The notes: generated from the sequence alone by a model not told the origin. 64,000 bases of DNA from Maribacter aquimaris (GCF_014596745.1 NZ_JABTCF010000010.1:62001-126000); one strand, 5' to 3'; shown: positions 42,913 to 52,374, counted from the stretch's first letter. A program made the numbers and translations.

Positions 42913-42949
42913 AAAAAAAAGAGCTGTTTAAAACAGCTCTTTTTTTATT
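42913..42949. terminator. Terminator between guaB and the thioredoxin-like gene
   Basis: AAAAAAAGAGCTGTTT pairs with AAACAGCTCTTTTTTT. It serves the two convergent genes from both sides. Confidence 0.88.
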
Positions 42950-42961
42950 GTAACCCAAGTA

Positions 42962-43495
42962 CTATTTGCTTTGGCCACTATAGCTTTGCCAATCTTTTTC
43001 CAAATAAATATTATCCCCAAAATAACGTGCTATGTTCAAAAAAGGTTCCGGTTTTTGATATCCGGGAACAGGGGAGAGCATATTCATTTTCTCATCGAGG
43101 AAAATCGTTGTCGGGTAACTCATACGGCCTTGCATCAATGCAGCCGCAAACTCGTGATACCCTTTTCTTCCTGAAGGGACAAAATTATAGGTCTGTCCTT
43201 TAAACTCTATGGGGTCCTTTCCTTCGCCATCCATTTTGACCATATAGAAATTATCGGCCATATAAGCCGCTACATCGGGATGTTGAAAGGTGTCCTTATC
43301 CATTTTCTTACACCATCCACACCAATCGGTGTAAACATCGATAAAGATTTTCTTAGGATTTTTATCGGTCTGTGCGCGTTCCACGGCTTGGTCCCAACTC
43401 ATCCATTCAACATCTTGGGCATTCCCAAGTAGGGAAAATAATCCCAGGCAAAGGAAAAGCGTAAATTTATATAAAGGTGTCATTCGTAGTCTCAT
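42962..43495 (-). CDS. Exported thioredoxin-like protein
   Basis: This 177-residue protein has a signal peptide (cleavage after LLGNA). The DUF255/thioredoxin_7-like domain carries a CxxC active site, DWCGWCKKMDKDTF (C59/C62), plus cis-Pro region RMSYPTTIF. It is a probable periplasmic disulphide reductase or thiol-repair protein. ATG at 43495; the ATG at 43483 (MTPLYKF) is nearly as good. It lies about 60 nt downstream of lysA. Confidence 0.88.
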   Translation of the reverse strand: MRLRMTPLYKFTLFLCLGLFSLLGNAQDVEWMSWDQAVERAQTDKNPKKIFIDVYTDWCGWCKKMDKDTFQHPDVAAYMADNFYMVKMDGEGKDPIEFKGQTYNFVPSGRKGYHEFAAALMQGRMSYPTTIFLDEKMNMLSPVPGYQKPEPFLNIARYFGDNIYLEKDWQSYSGQSK

Positions 43496-43556
43496 TACAA
43501 GTAGTTTTGCGATTTAGTCGAACTATGGGTACAAAACTAACGATTATTTCCCACCT

Positions 43557-44798
43557 TTATTTTACGGCTATTTCGGCCTTTTCTGAGGTAAAGAGGTTTT
43601 TTACATCCACTTGGTTCCTGACCAGGTCGTCAAACGATTCGCGTTCACGGATCAAAAGGGCCTTTCCGTCGTGCCATAGTACCTCAGATGGGCGAAATCT
43701 TGAATTATAGTTACTGGCCATTGTAAAACAATAGGCTCCGGCATTTTTAAAGCAAAGAATATCCCCTTCGGAGATTTCATTGATCCTGCGGTTGTTTCCG
43801 AAAGTATCGGTTTCACAGATGTAGCCTACGACCGAATAGTAGCGTTCCCGGCCTTGTGGATTCGAGATGTTTTCAATCGTATGGTTGGCACCGTATAACA
43901 TAGGTCGAATCAGGTGGTTGAATCCAGAATCCACACTGGCAAATACAGTGGATGTGGTTTGTTTTACAACATTGACTTTGGCTAAAAAGTAGCCGGCTTC
44001 ACTGACCAAGAACTTACCAGGTTCGAAGGCCAACGTCAATTCTTTACCATATTCCTTGCAGAATGTATTGAATTTATCCGTTAGTTTTTTACCCAATTCC
44101 TCAACATTCGTCTCAATATCCCCTTCTTTATAAGGGACTTTAAATCCACTTCCAAAATCGATGAAATCTAGATTCTTAAAGTTTTTCGCTGTCTCAAATA
44201 GGATTTCGGATGCGTATAGAAAAACATCGATATCCAAGATGTCACTACCCGTATGCATATGAATACCGTTGATATTCATTTGTGTCAATTCAACAATGCG
44301 TAGTAAATGTGGAATTTGATGAATACTGATTCCGAATTTTGAATCGATATGTCCTACCGATATATTCGAATTACCACCTGCCATGACATGCGGATTTATA
44401 CGGATACATACCGGAATGTCAGGATGTTTACTGCCAAATTGCTCAAGTACCGATAAATTATCGATATTTATTTGCACCCCTAATTTGGCGGCTTCCTCAA
44501 TCTCTTCCAAAGAAACCCCGTTAGGGGTGTATATGATCGATTCGGGTTTAAAACCAGCCATTAATCCAAGTTGAACCTCTTGAATGGACACCGTATCCAG
44601 GCCACTGCCTAGGCTATTCATTAAGCGTAATATGGATATATTGGATAGGGCCTTGGCGGCATAATTCAATCGCAGTCGTTTAACACCCTTAAAGGCATTC
44701 GTCAATCTGTTGAATTGGGAAATGATTTTTTCTGAATCATATACATAGACTGGGTTGCCATATGTTTTAGCGATTTTCAATAAATCAGCATTCTTCAT
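43557..44798 (-). CDS. lysA: Diaminopimelate decarboxylase
   Basis: This 413-residue PLP enzyme (alanine racemase fold type III) makes lysine from meso-DAP. The Schiff-base lysine is K49 in LNYAAKALSN; further motifs are GIHMHTGSDI (HIGS equivalent), LAFEPGKFLV (EPGR equivalent) and ICETDTFG (catalytic Cys and substrate contact). C-terminal YCFTMASNYNSRFRP completes the site. ATG at 44798. Confidence 0.96.
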   Translation of the reverse strand: MKNADLLKIAKTYGNPVYVYDSEKIISQFNRLTNAFKGVKRLRLNYAAKALSNISILRLMNSLGSGLDTVSIQEVQLGLMAGFKPESIIYTPNGVSLEEIEEAAKLGVQINIDNLSVLEQFGSKHPDIPVCIRINPHVMAGGNSNISVGHIDSKFGISIHQIPHLLRIVELTQMNINGIHMHTGSDILDIDVFLYASEILFETAKNFKNLDFIDFGSGFKVPYKEGDIETNVEELGKKLTDKFNTFCKEYGKELTLAFEPGKFLVSEAGYFLAKVNVVKQTTSTVFASVDSGFNHLIRPMLYGANHTIENISNPQGRERYYSVVGYICETDTFGNNRRINEISEGDILCFKNAGAYCFTMASNYNSRFRPSEVLWHDGKALLIRERESFDDLVRNQVDVKNLFTSEKAEIAVK

Positions 44799-44916
44799 TG
44801 TATTCCTTATTGATTATAGGCAAAACTAGGATACTATTTCGGTTTGGACAAGAAAACCAACGTTTTCTTTATAAATGAAACATAATGTTACATATATAAC
44901 AAACATGCTTCCGTGT

Positions 44917-44924
44917 TATATTTG
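44917..44924 (+). promoter_or_regulatory. Predicted -7 element upstream of the LON-domain gene
   Basis: TATATTTG matches TAnnTTTG, 42 nt before the ATG at 44967. Confidence 0.4.
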
Positions 44925-44966
44925 TGGTAATGCAGGTCGAATTGTATTTTTAGGAAAAATAAAAGC

Positions 44967-45608
44967 ATGCAATTACCTTTATTTCCTTTAAAATCAATTT
45001 TTTTCCCAGGCGAGACCGTACCGCTTCACATTTTCGAGGAGAGGTATAAGCAATTGATAAGGGATTGCCGTAAGGAGGCAATTACTTTTGGTATCCCGGT
45101 CTATATCGATCATCAAATGGCCTATGGTACCGAGGTGCAATTGGTAGAAGTCATGAATACATATGAAGGGGGCGAGATGGATGTGGTTTGTGTGGGGCGT
45201 CAGGTCTTTCGGGTACTGTCCTTTCAAAATAACCTGCCGGGAAAATTATATGCGGGAGGGGAAGTTGGATTTTTGGAGGATATCAAAGATGCCACAGAAG
45301 AGATGAAAATTGGGGTGTTGGGTAAGATAAAGGTGCTCTATGATCTTATGGAGGTCCCTTTTAAGGCCGTGCCCGTTGATAAATTCAATATTTTTGGATT
45401 GATACATAAAATAGGGCTTTCCTTTGGGCAAGAATATCAAATTTTGCAAATGACCAGGGAGAGTGAACGGCTAACGTTTATCAATGCCCATTTATTGACA
45501 ACCATAGCCGTATTGAAAGAGGTCGATAGAACAAAAGGAGCCATTAAAATGAACGGGGATTTCAAAAATTTCGACCCTTTGGATTTTGAGGATTTCAAAA
45601 TACAATAA
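44967..45608 (+). CDS. LON peptidase substrate-binding-domain protein
   Basis: This 213-residue protein consists of the N-terminal substrate-binding domain of Lon (PUA-like) only, with no AAA+ or protease part. It begins LPLFPLKSIFFPGETVPLHIFEERYKQLIRDC split by strands (residues 3-34), the canonical start of the domain. The rest is helical (DATEEMKIGVLGKIKVLYDLMEV; LTFINAHLLTTIAVLKEVD). It may bind unfolded proteins. It is followed after 71 nt by sucC with its own promoter. Confidence 0.9.
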   Translation: MQLPLFPLKSIFFPGETVPLHIFEERYKQLIRDCRKEAITFGIPVYIDHQMAYGTEVQLVEVMNTYEGGEMDVVCVGRQVFRVLSFQNNLPGKLYAGGEVGFLEDIKDATEEMKIGVLGKIKVLYDLMEVPFKAVPVDKFNIFGLIHKIGLSFGQEYQILQMTRESERLTFINAHLLTTIAVLKEVDRTKGAIKMNGDFKNFDPLDFEDFKIQ

Positions 45609-45647
45609 ATCACAGGGGATTCATTAGGGTAAATCCTGTGCGTTTCC

Positions 45648-45655
45648 TATTTTTG
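45648..45655 (+). promoter_or_regulatory. Predicted -7 element of sucC
   Basis: TATTTTTG fits TAnnTTTG, 24 nt before the ATG at 45680. Confidence 0.4.
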
Positions 45656-45679
45656 TTTCTGAACTGATAAGTAACTTAT

Positions 45680-46873
45680 ATGAACCTTCACGAATATCAA
45701 GGAAAAGAGATTTTAGCAAGTTTTGGTGTGCGCATACAACGTGGTATTGTGGCACATAGCCCCAAGGAAGCTGTTGCGGCAGCCAAACAATTGACAGCGG
45801 AGACTGGAACTGGATGGTATGTTATTAAGGCGCAGGTGCATGCTGGTGGTCGCGGTAAAGGCGGTGGGGTAAAACTGGCTAAGAACCTTAAGGAGGTGGA
45901 AGAGATTGCGGATAGTATCATTGGAATGAACCTTGTTACTCCCCAAACTTCAGCCGCAGGAAAGAAAGTCCACCAAGTTTTGGTCGCTGAGGATGTTTAT
46001 TATCCTGGCGCTAGTGAAACCAGTGAATTTTATATGTCCGTATTGTTAGACCGTAGCAAAGGTCGTAATATGGTGATGTATTCTACGGAAGGTGGGATGG
46101 ATATTGAGGAAGTGGCGGACAAGACGCCACATTTGATTTTTACCGAAGAGGTTGATCCCGCAACCGGACTTCTTCCTTTTCAGGCCCGTAAGATTGCCTT
46201 CAATCTAGGTTTGTCGGGTACAGCGTTCAAGGAAATGACCAAATTTGTCACTTCATTATATAAGGCTTACGTAGAAAGTGATTCGAATATGTTTGAGATC
46301 AATCCGGTCTTAAAGACTTCGGATGATAAGATCATGGCTGTTGATGCAAAGGTTTCTATAGATGACAATGCTTTGTATCGAAGAAAACAATATGCCGAGA
46401 TGCGCGATTTAAGGGAGGAGAATCCTATCGAAGTTGAGGCAAGGTCAGTAGGTTTGAGTTATGTGGATTTGGATGGTAATGTTGGTTGTATGGTGAATGG
46501 TGCAGGTTTGGCCATGGCAACCATGGACCTTATTAAAATGGCAGGGGGAGAGCCTGCGAACTTTTTGGATGTAGGTGGTACCGCTGATGCCAAGAGGGTT
46601 GAGGAAGCTTTCCGTATTATCCTGAAAGATCCCGAAGTGAAGGCTATATTGATAAATATCTTTGGTGGAATTGTACGTTGTGACAGAGTAGCCCAAGGTG
46701 TTGTTGACGCTTATAAGAATATGGGTGATGCCATTAAAGTACCGATCATTGTCCGTTTACAGGGAACCAATGCGGAATTGGCCAAGGAAATCATCGATAA
46801 TTCAGGATTGGCTGTGCATTCCGCTGTCCAATTTCAAGAGGCAGCCGATAAGGTCAAGGAAGTATTGGGCTAG
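45680..46873 (+). CDS. sucC: Succinate--CoA ligase (ADP-forming) subunit beta
   Basis: This 397-residue TCA-cycle enzyme subunit has an N-terminal ATP-grasp fold (MNLHEYQGKEILASFGV; KAQVHAGGRGKGGGVKLA) and the CoA-ligase flavodoxin-like domain (ANFLDVGGTADAKRVEEAFRI; NIFGGIVRCDRVAQGV; VRLQGTN). The alpha-subunit gene sucD is not adjacent: a terminator follows directly, so the two subunits are encoded separately here. Confidence 0.97.
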   Translation: MNLHEYQGKEILASFGVRIQRGIVAHSPKEAVAAAKQLTAETGTGWYVIKAQVHAGGRGKGGGVKLAKNLKEVEEIADSIIGMNLVTPQTSAAGKKVHQVLVAEDVYYPGASETSEFYMSVLLDRSKGRNMVMYSTEGGMDIEEVADKTPHLIFTEEVDPATGLLPFQARKIAFNLGLSGTAFKEMTKFVTSLYKAYVESDSNMFEINPVLKTSDDKIMAVDAKVSIDDNALYRRKQYAEMRDLREENPIEVEARSVGLSYVDLDGNVGCMVNGAGLAMATMDLIKMAGGEPANFLDVGGTADAKRVEEAFRIILKDPEVKAILINIFGGIVRCDRVAQGVVDAYKNMGDAIKVPIIVRLQGTNAELAKEIIDNSGLAVHSAVQFQEAADKVKEVLG

Positions 46874-46903
46874 GAAAAACACTTAAAATTATATTTATAA
46901 AAG

Positions 46904-46935
46904 AAAGGACGATGCATAATCGTCCTTTTTTTATG
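46904..46935 (+). terminator. Terminator of sucC
   Basis: AAAGGACGAT pairs with ATCGTCCTTT around GCATA, followed by TTTTT. Confidence 0.85.
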
Positions 46936-47139
46936 GGTATGAATGTATCCAAATTGTTACCGGGTTTAAGATTCGGTTAAGCCTTGGAATCCTTCTTTCC
47001 ATATTGATGGATCTTGTTTTTCTTTGGTCGGGAATAGAGGAAGTCGCAAGGTAAAATTTTGTTAAATGGAAAGTTCCTTGTAACAAACCGAGTTCATAGC
47101 CGTCTTTTAAGTATTCATCAATCAATAAACAATCAAGTC

Positions 47140-47478
47140 ATGAGAAAATTAAGTTTGGTATTTGTAGCTGCAATGCTACTTTTCACAGGAAACATTTTTG
47201 CCAACAATTCGGATAAAGACAATCCATTGAAAAAGCTATCTGTCCAGATAGGTGAACTTTTGGAAAACACGTCTTTTACCAGTGATTACGTTGATTTAAC
47301 AGCCCAAGTGAGGTTTACCTTGAATAAACAAGGGGAGATCGTGGTTTTATCCGTCGATACCGATCATGAAAAAATCGAATTTTTTGTAAAGGCAAGATTG
47401 AACTACCAGAAAATTGAAATTGAGAATTTCAAGGAAGGTGAAATGTACACCATACCCATTAGGATTGCAGGTGCATAA
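47140..47478 (+). CDS. Exported hypothetical protein (112 aa)
   Basis: The frame opens at 47059, but ATG 47140 gives a signal peptide (MRKLSLVFVAAMLLFTGNIFA). The mature 90 residues form a small alpha/beta unit: NPLKKLSVQIGELLENTSF, then VDLTAQVRFTLNKQGEIVVLSVDT and VKARLNYQKIEIENF. The pattern of Q-V-R-F-T-L-x-x-x-G-x-I resembles the TonB C-terminal/energy-transducer-like fold of short Bacteroidota exported proteins, but no family is certain. The 205 nt between the sucC terminator and this ATG hold nothing I recognise. Confidence 0.7.
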   Translation: MRKLSLVFVAAMLLFTGNIFANNSDKDNPLKKLSVQIGELLENTSFTSDYVDLTAQVRFTLNKQGEIVVLSVDTDHEKIEFFVKARLNYQKIEIENFKEGEMYTIPIRIAGA

Positions 47479-47498
47479 CCCTTAACGGTTGTAATTGG

Positions 47499-47541
47499 AT
47501 CCTGATTTCGACATCATGTCGTTATCAGGATTTATTTTTTG
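47499..47541. terminator. Terminator shared by two convergent genes
   Basis: ATCCTGAT pairs with ATCAGGAT, with an inner CGACAT/ATGTCG stem, followed by TTATTTTTTG. It overlaps the last codons of the DUF1456 gene. Confidence 0.75.
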
Positions 47542-47915
47542 CCTTTTGTTTGGGAGCCTTTGTTTTTGTATTTCACGGATGAAATATCCGGTTTATAGCT
47601 TTTCCGTTGTCCAGTTTTAAAATCCGGTTTTTTCTTGGGGGCTATGGTTGGCTTTGTTTTTTTCTTAGCGAGTACGTCGCTGGGATTTTTTGGGTTTTCC
47701 TTGGTTCCCCTTAAGTGTATTACAAGTCCGTTAAGGAAATTGCGAAGAATTTGGTCCCCACATTCCATATATTTGGGGTGGTCCTCATTTCTAAAGAAAG
47801 CCCCTAGTTCACTTTTGGTAATATTGAAATCCACTAATTTAAGGATCTCCACGATTTCATCATCCCTTAACATTAAAGCTACCCGGAGTTTTTTGAATAT
47901 ATCGTTGTTTGTCAT
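47532..47915 (-). CDS. DUF1456 (YehS-like) family protein
   Basis: This 127-residue protein starts at ATG 47915 (MTNNDIFKKLRVALMLRDDEIVEI); upstream in-frame codons to 47969 lack this family start. It holds one DUF1456 module (about 1-72: FNITKSELGAFFRNEDHPKYMECGDQILRNFLNGL). E. coli YehS has two such modules; here the second is replaced by a basic, low-complexity tail (KKKTKPTIAPKKKPDFKTG). The family is implicated in nucleic-acid-related or growth-phase functions without a firm role. Confidence 0.8.
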   Translation of the reverse strand: MTNNDIFKKLRVALMLRDDEIVEILKLVDFNITKSELGAFFRNEDHPKYMECGDQILRNFLNGLVIHLRGTKENPKNPSDVLAKKKTKPTIAPKKKPDFKTGQRKSYKPDISSVKYKNKGSQTKGKK

Positions 47916-48230
47916 GATTGCATTTTTTTCAATACGGGTGCAAATTAATGATAGCCAATGGTATTTCAACGGAAAACGACAAAATATTATACGAAAGAAG
48001 GGTAATAATAGTTATACCAATGAATATACGGCAGTTAAGGTGTGAAACTGGAGGTTTTTGGCTTCGAAAAAGATTCCTTATTTGACGGTTAAGCGCTGTA
48101 TACCCCATCTGGGTAGATAAGATGGGTTTAGCATGGAAAGGAAGATGTTCGATAATTTGGGTCCGAATAATCGTATAAGGATTGTTTTGGGTCTTTGTTG
48201 TCAAGGAAACTGAATACTAAGGGATTGACT
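47916..48230. other. Gene-free interval with one hairpin
   Basis: This 315-nt gap separates two divergently transcribed genes. The only structure seen is CCCATCT / AGATGGG (48104-48126). No ORF above 25 codons looks credible and no clear promoter was identified. Confidence 0.4.
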
Positions 48231-48632
48231 ATGCGTTCACTGAAGGAAAAATTGAGTATACTTTCTGAAATGATAGCCTTTGCAAAGGCGGATAATGAGG
48301 TAAAGCCCGAAGAATATGGTTTTCTTCAAGGTGTTGCAGAGCAATTGGGTATTAGGCAAGAAGCTTTTGAAACACTTTTTCATGAAGAGGTTGAGCATGT
48401 TATTCCGAAATCGGAAGCGGATCGCATTCTGCAGTTCCATAGGTTGGTGTTGTTGATGAACGTTGATAACAAGCAAGAACAATCAGAAATCAATCGAATA
48501 CATAATATTGGATTGGGAATGGGGTTGCCACCCTTTGCCATAGAACAGGTGTTATCCATAATGCACCAATATCCCAATAACGTTGTTCCTCCCAAAGTGC
48601 TGATCGGAATCTTCAAGGCACACCACAATTAG
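48231..48632 (+). CDS. TerB-like helical protein
   Basis: This 133-residue protein starts at ATG 48231 (MRSLKEKLSILSEMIAFAKADNEV). The TerB-type pattern is LSEMIAFAKADNEVKPEEYGFLQGVAEQLGI, in which ADNEVKPEE is the metal-binding-like loop after helix 1, followed by a second bundle half (FHRLVLLMNVDNKQEQSEINRIHNIGLGMGL). TerB-like domains are often linked to envelope stress. It stands alone upstream of hsp20. Confidence 0.75.
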   Translation: MRSLKEKLSILSEMIAFAKADNEVKPEEYGFLQGVAEQLGIRQEAFETLFHEEVEHVIPKSEADRILQFHRLVLLMNVDNKQEQSEINRIHNIGLGMGLPPFAIEQVLSIMHQYPNNVVPPKVLIGIFKAHHN

Positions 48633-48737
48633 CGTATAATACCACCATACTTTAACGCTTCATTCCTTAAATTTTTAGGACTACATAGTAATAACACGTC
48701 ATTATGACATGATATTATGCTAATAAAGCGCCATATT

Positions 48738-48762
48738 GGCATATTGTTCCCATTGGTATGCC
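48738..48762. promoter_or_regulatory. Inverted repeat upstream of hsp20
   Basis: GGCATA (48738-48743) and TATGCC (48757-48762) are separated by 13 nt, 55 nt before the hsp20 ATG. It could be a repressor operator; no known heat-shock operator matches. Confidence 0.3.
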
Positions 48763-48816
48763 TTTTGTCAATTCATAACTGAATTTGAATTTTAACTGGT
48801 AAAAAAAATAAAAGTT

Positions 48817-49242
48817 ATGAGTTTAATAAAAAGAAATGATGTTCTGTTCCCATCAATAATGAATGAAATATTAAAACCTGATTGGTTCGGTGGTATGGCA
48901 AATGATAATGCTAGTATTCCTGCCGTAAACATTAAGGAAAACGAAAAGGATTATGAATTGGAATTGGCTGTTCCGGGAAGGAAAAAAGAGGATTTCAAGA
49001 TAGAGGTCAATGAGAATTTGTTGACAGTTTCGTCCGAAACAAGTACTAGCGAAAATGAGGAAAAGGAGAATTATACCCGTAGGGAATTTACTTTTTCATC
49101 ATTTAAAAGGGCTTTTACCCTTCCGGAAACCATAGACGAGGATGGTATTAAAGCTACGTATGAAAACGGTATCCTAAAATTCAATTTACCTAAAAAGGAA
49201 GAGGCATTGCCAAAGCCTAAAAGATTGATTGAATTGTCGTAA
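48817..49242 (+). CDS. Small heat-shock protein Hsp20/alpha-crystallin
   Basis: This 141-residue ATP-independent holdase has an alpha-crystallin domain at about 33-130 (IPAVNIKENEKDYELELAVPG, DFKIEVNENLLTVSSE, FTLPETIDEDGIKATYENGILKFNLPKKE with the GIL motif). A C-terminal anchor resembling I-x-I/L is at RLIELS. Length is typical. The terminator that follows makes it monocistronic. Confidence 0.94.
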   Translation: MSLIKRNDVLFPSIMNEILKPDWFGGMANDNASIPAVNIKENEKDYELELAVPGRKKEDFKIEVNENLLTVSSETSTSENEEKENYTRREFTFSSFKRAFTLPETIDEDGIKATYENGILKFNLPKKEEALPKPKRLIELS

Positions 49243-49295
49243 AAAATTATAATATGTTCTAATTTGGGACATATCATAATGGTTGTTGGTTAGTT

Positions 49296-49327
49296 GAAAA
49301 GCGCCCCTATTTCAGGGGCGTTTTTAT
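49296..49327. terminator. Terminator between hsp20 and uvrB
   Basis: AAAAGCGCCCCT pairs with AGGGGCGTTTTT around ATTTC. It is located between two convergent genes and has A and T tracts. Confidence 0.85.
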
Positions 49328-49355
49328 TCCATATACCCAATCCATGAAAAATGGA

Positions 49356-51344
49356 TCAATCCTGTTTTTGCAATTTTTTGATTTCATCACGTAGCTTGGC
49401 GGCTTGCATAAAATCCAATTCCTTGGCGGCCTGCTCCATGGCTTTTCGTTTGTCCCGAATCAATTTTTCAATCTGTTCCTTGGTCAAATAATCCATATCG
49501 GGTTCAGCAGCCCGTAATTCCTCTTTTTCAAAATGATAGGTAGAAACGGAATTCTTGGCCAATACACTATCCAGACTTTTATTCAAGGCGGTCGGAATCA
49601 TGTTATTCTCCGTGTTATAGGCAATCTGTTTCTCGCGTCGGTAATTGGTGCCATCAATGGTTTTTTGCATGCTATCCGTGATTTTATCGGCATACATAAT
49701 GGCTTTGCCATTAAGGTGTCTGGCAGCCCTTCCAACGGTTTGGGTCAGTGATCGATGACTCCGTAAAAAACCTTCTTTATCGGCATCCAAAATGGCAACC
49801 AAGGAGACTTCGGGCAAATCGAGTCCTTCCCTCAGGAGGTTCACTCCAATAAGTACATCGAATACCCCTTTGCGTAGATCTTGCATGATCTCAACACGTT
49901 CCAGGGTGTCCACATCGCTATGGATATATCTACAGCGCACATCGATACGTGTCATATATTTGGTTAGCTCCTCCGCCATTCGTTTGGTCAGGGTAGTGAC
50001 CAAGGTACGTTCATCCTTCTCTACCCGCTGTTGGATTTCCTCGATCAGGTCATCGATTTGATTCAAACTTGGTCTTACCTCTATGACCGGGTCCAATAAC
50101 CCAGTAGGTCGAATGACTTGTTCTACATACACCCCTTGACAAAGTTGTAATTCGTAATCTGCAGGAGTGGCGCTAACGTATATCACCTCGTTTTGCAATG
50201 CCTCAAACTCCTCGAACTTCAAGGGTCTATTATCCATAGCCGCAGGTAATCGGAATCCGTATTCCACTAGGTTTTCCTTTCTTGAACGGTCCCCACCATA
50301 CATCGCGTGTACTTGCGGAATGGTCACATGACTTTCATCAATGACCATGAGGTAATCCTGCGGAAAATAATCCAGGAGACAGAAAGGGCGGGTTCCAGGT
50401 TCACGACCATCCAAATACCTTGAATAGTTCTCAATGCCCGAGCAATATCCTAATTCCCGAATCATCTCTAAATCAAAATTGGTGCGCTCCTCCAAGCGCT
50501 TAGCCTCCAAAGGTTTCCCTATTTCCTTGAAATATCCTATTTGATGCATTAGGTCATCTTGAATCAGGTGAATGGCATTTTGAAGGATATCAGGGGAGGT
50601 TACGAACATGTTCGCAGGGTAGATATTCAGGTTTTCATATACTTCGATAACGGAATTGTTGAAGGGGTCAAAGGCTTCTATTTCTTCTATTTCATCCCCA
50701 AAAAAGTGGATTCTAAAAGCGTGGTCGGCATAACTGGGGAAAACATCCACAACATCCCCCTTTACCCTGAAATTCCCATTCTTAAAATCGGCTGTGGTCC
50801 TTGAGTAAAGACTTTGAACCAGCATATGTAATAATTTGGTACGGGCGATTACCTGATCTTTGTGTATACTGATGACGTTCTTTTGAAACTCCACGGGATT
50901 ACCGATACCATATAAACAGGATACGGAAGCGACGACAATCACATCCCTTCTGCCTGATAGTAGGGAAGAAGTGGCACTCAACCTCAATTTTTCAATATCC
51001 TCGTTGATGGAAAGATCTTTTTCAATGTAGAGTCCCGAAGAGGGGATATACGCCTCAGGTTGATAGTAATCATAATACGACACGAAGTACTCCACGGCAT
51101 TTTCCGGAAAGAATTGCTTGAATTCCGAATACAGTTGCGCTGCCAATGTCTTGTTATGGGCAAGCACCAAAGTTGGGCGTTGCACCTTCTCAATGACATT
51201 CGCCACAGTAAACGTTTTACCGGAACCCGTTACCCCTAAAAGGGTCTGGTAAGGTTCTTTGGATTCTATACCTTTGACCAATTGACGAATAGCCTCAGGT
51301 TGATCGCCCGTTGGCTTAAAATTGGATACTACCTTGAATTTCAT
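49356..51344 (-). CDS. uvrB: UvrABC excinuclease subunit B
   Basis: This 662-residue DNA repair helicase-like protein loads onto damage and recruits UvrC. Walker A is GVTGSGKT (37-44), the beta-hairpin region is YYDYYQPEAYIP, DEAD-like box VIDESHVT, motif V/VI ILDADKEGFLRSHRSLTQTVGRAARH, and the C-terminal UVR domain KRKAMEQAAKELDFMQAAKLRDEI is intact. Full length for the family. Confidence 0.98.
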   Translation of the reverse strand: MKFKVVSNFKPTGDQPEAIRQLVKGIESKEPYQTLLGVTGSGKTFTVANVIEKVQRPTLVLAHNKTLAAQLYSEFKQFFPENAVEYFVSYYDYYQPEAYIPSSGLYIEKDLSINEDIEKLRLSATSSLLSGRRDVIVVASVSCLYGIGNPVEFQKNVISIHKDQVIARTKLLHMLVQSLYSRTTADFKNGNFRVKGDVVDVFPSYADHAFRIHFFGDEIEEIEAFDPFNNSVIEVYENLNIYPANMFVTSPDILQNAIHLIQDDLMHQIGYFKEIGKPLEAKRLEERTNFDLEMIRELGYCSGIENYSRYLDGREPGTRPFCLLDYFPQDYLMVIDESHVTIPQVHAMYGGDRSRKENLVEYGFRLPAAMDNRPLKFEEFEALQNEVIYVSATPADYELQLCQGVYVEQVIRPTGLLDPVIEVRPSLNQIDDLIEEIQQRVEKDERTLVTTLTKRMAEELTKYMTRIDVRCRYIHSDVDTLERVEIMQDLRKGVFDVLIGVNLLREGLDLPEVSLVAILDADKEGFLRSHRSLTQTVGRAARHLNGKAIMYADKITDSMQKTIDGTNYRREKQIAYNTENNMIPTALNKSLDSVLAKNSVSTYHFEKEELRAAEPDMDYLTKEQIEKLIRDKRKAMEQAAKELDFMQAAKLRDEIKKLQKQD

Positions 51345-51528
51345 TTTTTAAAAATACAAAAGGCGTGTGATTAAACAGGGACTGGTCGTCTTAAAATAAT
51401 ACTAGTGTTTCGTTAAATGAACCGGAAACCTTCACTTCATTGCTAAAAGCAATACGGAAGTACTTGGGGAACGGATTCTTCAACTAAAATAAACCTTAAC
51501 GATCTATGGGAAAGCTCTTTTTTGCAGG

Positions 51529-52359
51529 TTAAAGATCACGTTTTTTCAAAAGGGCGTAAGAACCATAGATAAAAATGGCCGTCCAACCTAAAACAATCAA
51601 GATCTCGTACCAATGAACATAGTAATCGGAAGAGAATTCAGCTCCTACTTGGTTTCCCAATGCTTTTACAGCATCAAGCCTTGTACCAGGTTCCTTTATA
51701 AGGTTTGACATTGATTCCAATGGAAAGAAATCCTTTATTTTGTTCGCTACATCCCAGCCAGTAATTTTCCAACCCAAAAAACCGAAAAATAATTGTTCGA
51801 AAATTAACCACAGAATCAAAAAACCTAAGGCAAATGCCGAACGTTTTACAAAGATTCCCAAGAACAAGCAAAATGAGAAGAAACCAACAAGTTTGATGAA
51901 AAAAGCGAAAAGGAACCCGAGTTCTGAAAATATTATCGATACTTCGTTATAATCAGAATAAACAAGACCAAGGACCATAGAGACACCAAAAACAAAAATA
52001 GTTGAAACTAAAGAAAAGGTAACTACTGTTAGGAATTTGGATAGTATAAATTCCTTTTTTGAAAGTCCGTCTATCAAATTCTGTTTTAAGGTTTTATTGC
52101 TGTATTCATTTGCCATCATCGAAACAATAACAATAGCCAAAAACAGTTTAAAAATGGCTGCGACGTAGGTATTGAAATGCCAGATATATGGAAAGTTGAA
52201 AATGCCAATGTCAGCTAAATGAACTCCTTCCCCCAAAGGGAATTTAATCACTGAAATAAGGGCTATACAGCAGAGTAGGACAAAATAAGAAATAATTAAA
52301 ATCTTACTTGACTTATTGTTCCACAGTTTTATGAATTCAATTTGTAATAATCGTAGCAT
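51529..52359 (-). CDS. ABC-2 type transporter permease
   Basis: This 276-residue membrane protein has about six TMs (near 20-38, 57-76, 105-130, 143-165, 172-195, 251-268). It begins MLRLLQIEFIKLWNNKSSKIL, typical of ABC2_membrane_4-type permeases such as those of bacteriocin-immunity or gliding-like ABC systems. It follows its ATPase gene by 15 nt and both are read together. The substrate is unknown. Confidence 0.88.
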   Translation of the reverse strand: MLRLLQIEFIKLWNNKSSKILIISYFVLLCCIALISVIKFPLGEGVHLADIGIFNFPYIWHFNTYVAAIFKLFLAIVIVSMMANEYSNKTLKQNLIDGLSKKEFILSKFLTVVTFSLVSTIFVFGVSMVLGLVYSDYNEVSIIFSELGFLFAFFIKLVGFFSFCLFLGIFVKRSAFALGFLILWLIFEQLFFGFLGWKITGWDVANKIKDFFPLESMSNLIKEPGTRLDAVKALGNQVGAEFSSDYYVHWYEILIVLGWTAIFIYGSYALLKKRDL

Positions 52360-52374
52360 GGTCTGTTTTTTGGT

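Noticed and set aside
46931-47125. 64-codon minus-strand ORF between sucC and the 112-aa gene
   Set aside because: It starts in the leader of the divergent gene, ends in the sucC terminator and shows no recognisable pattern.
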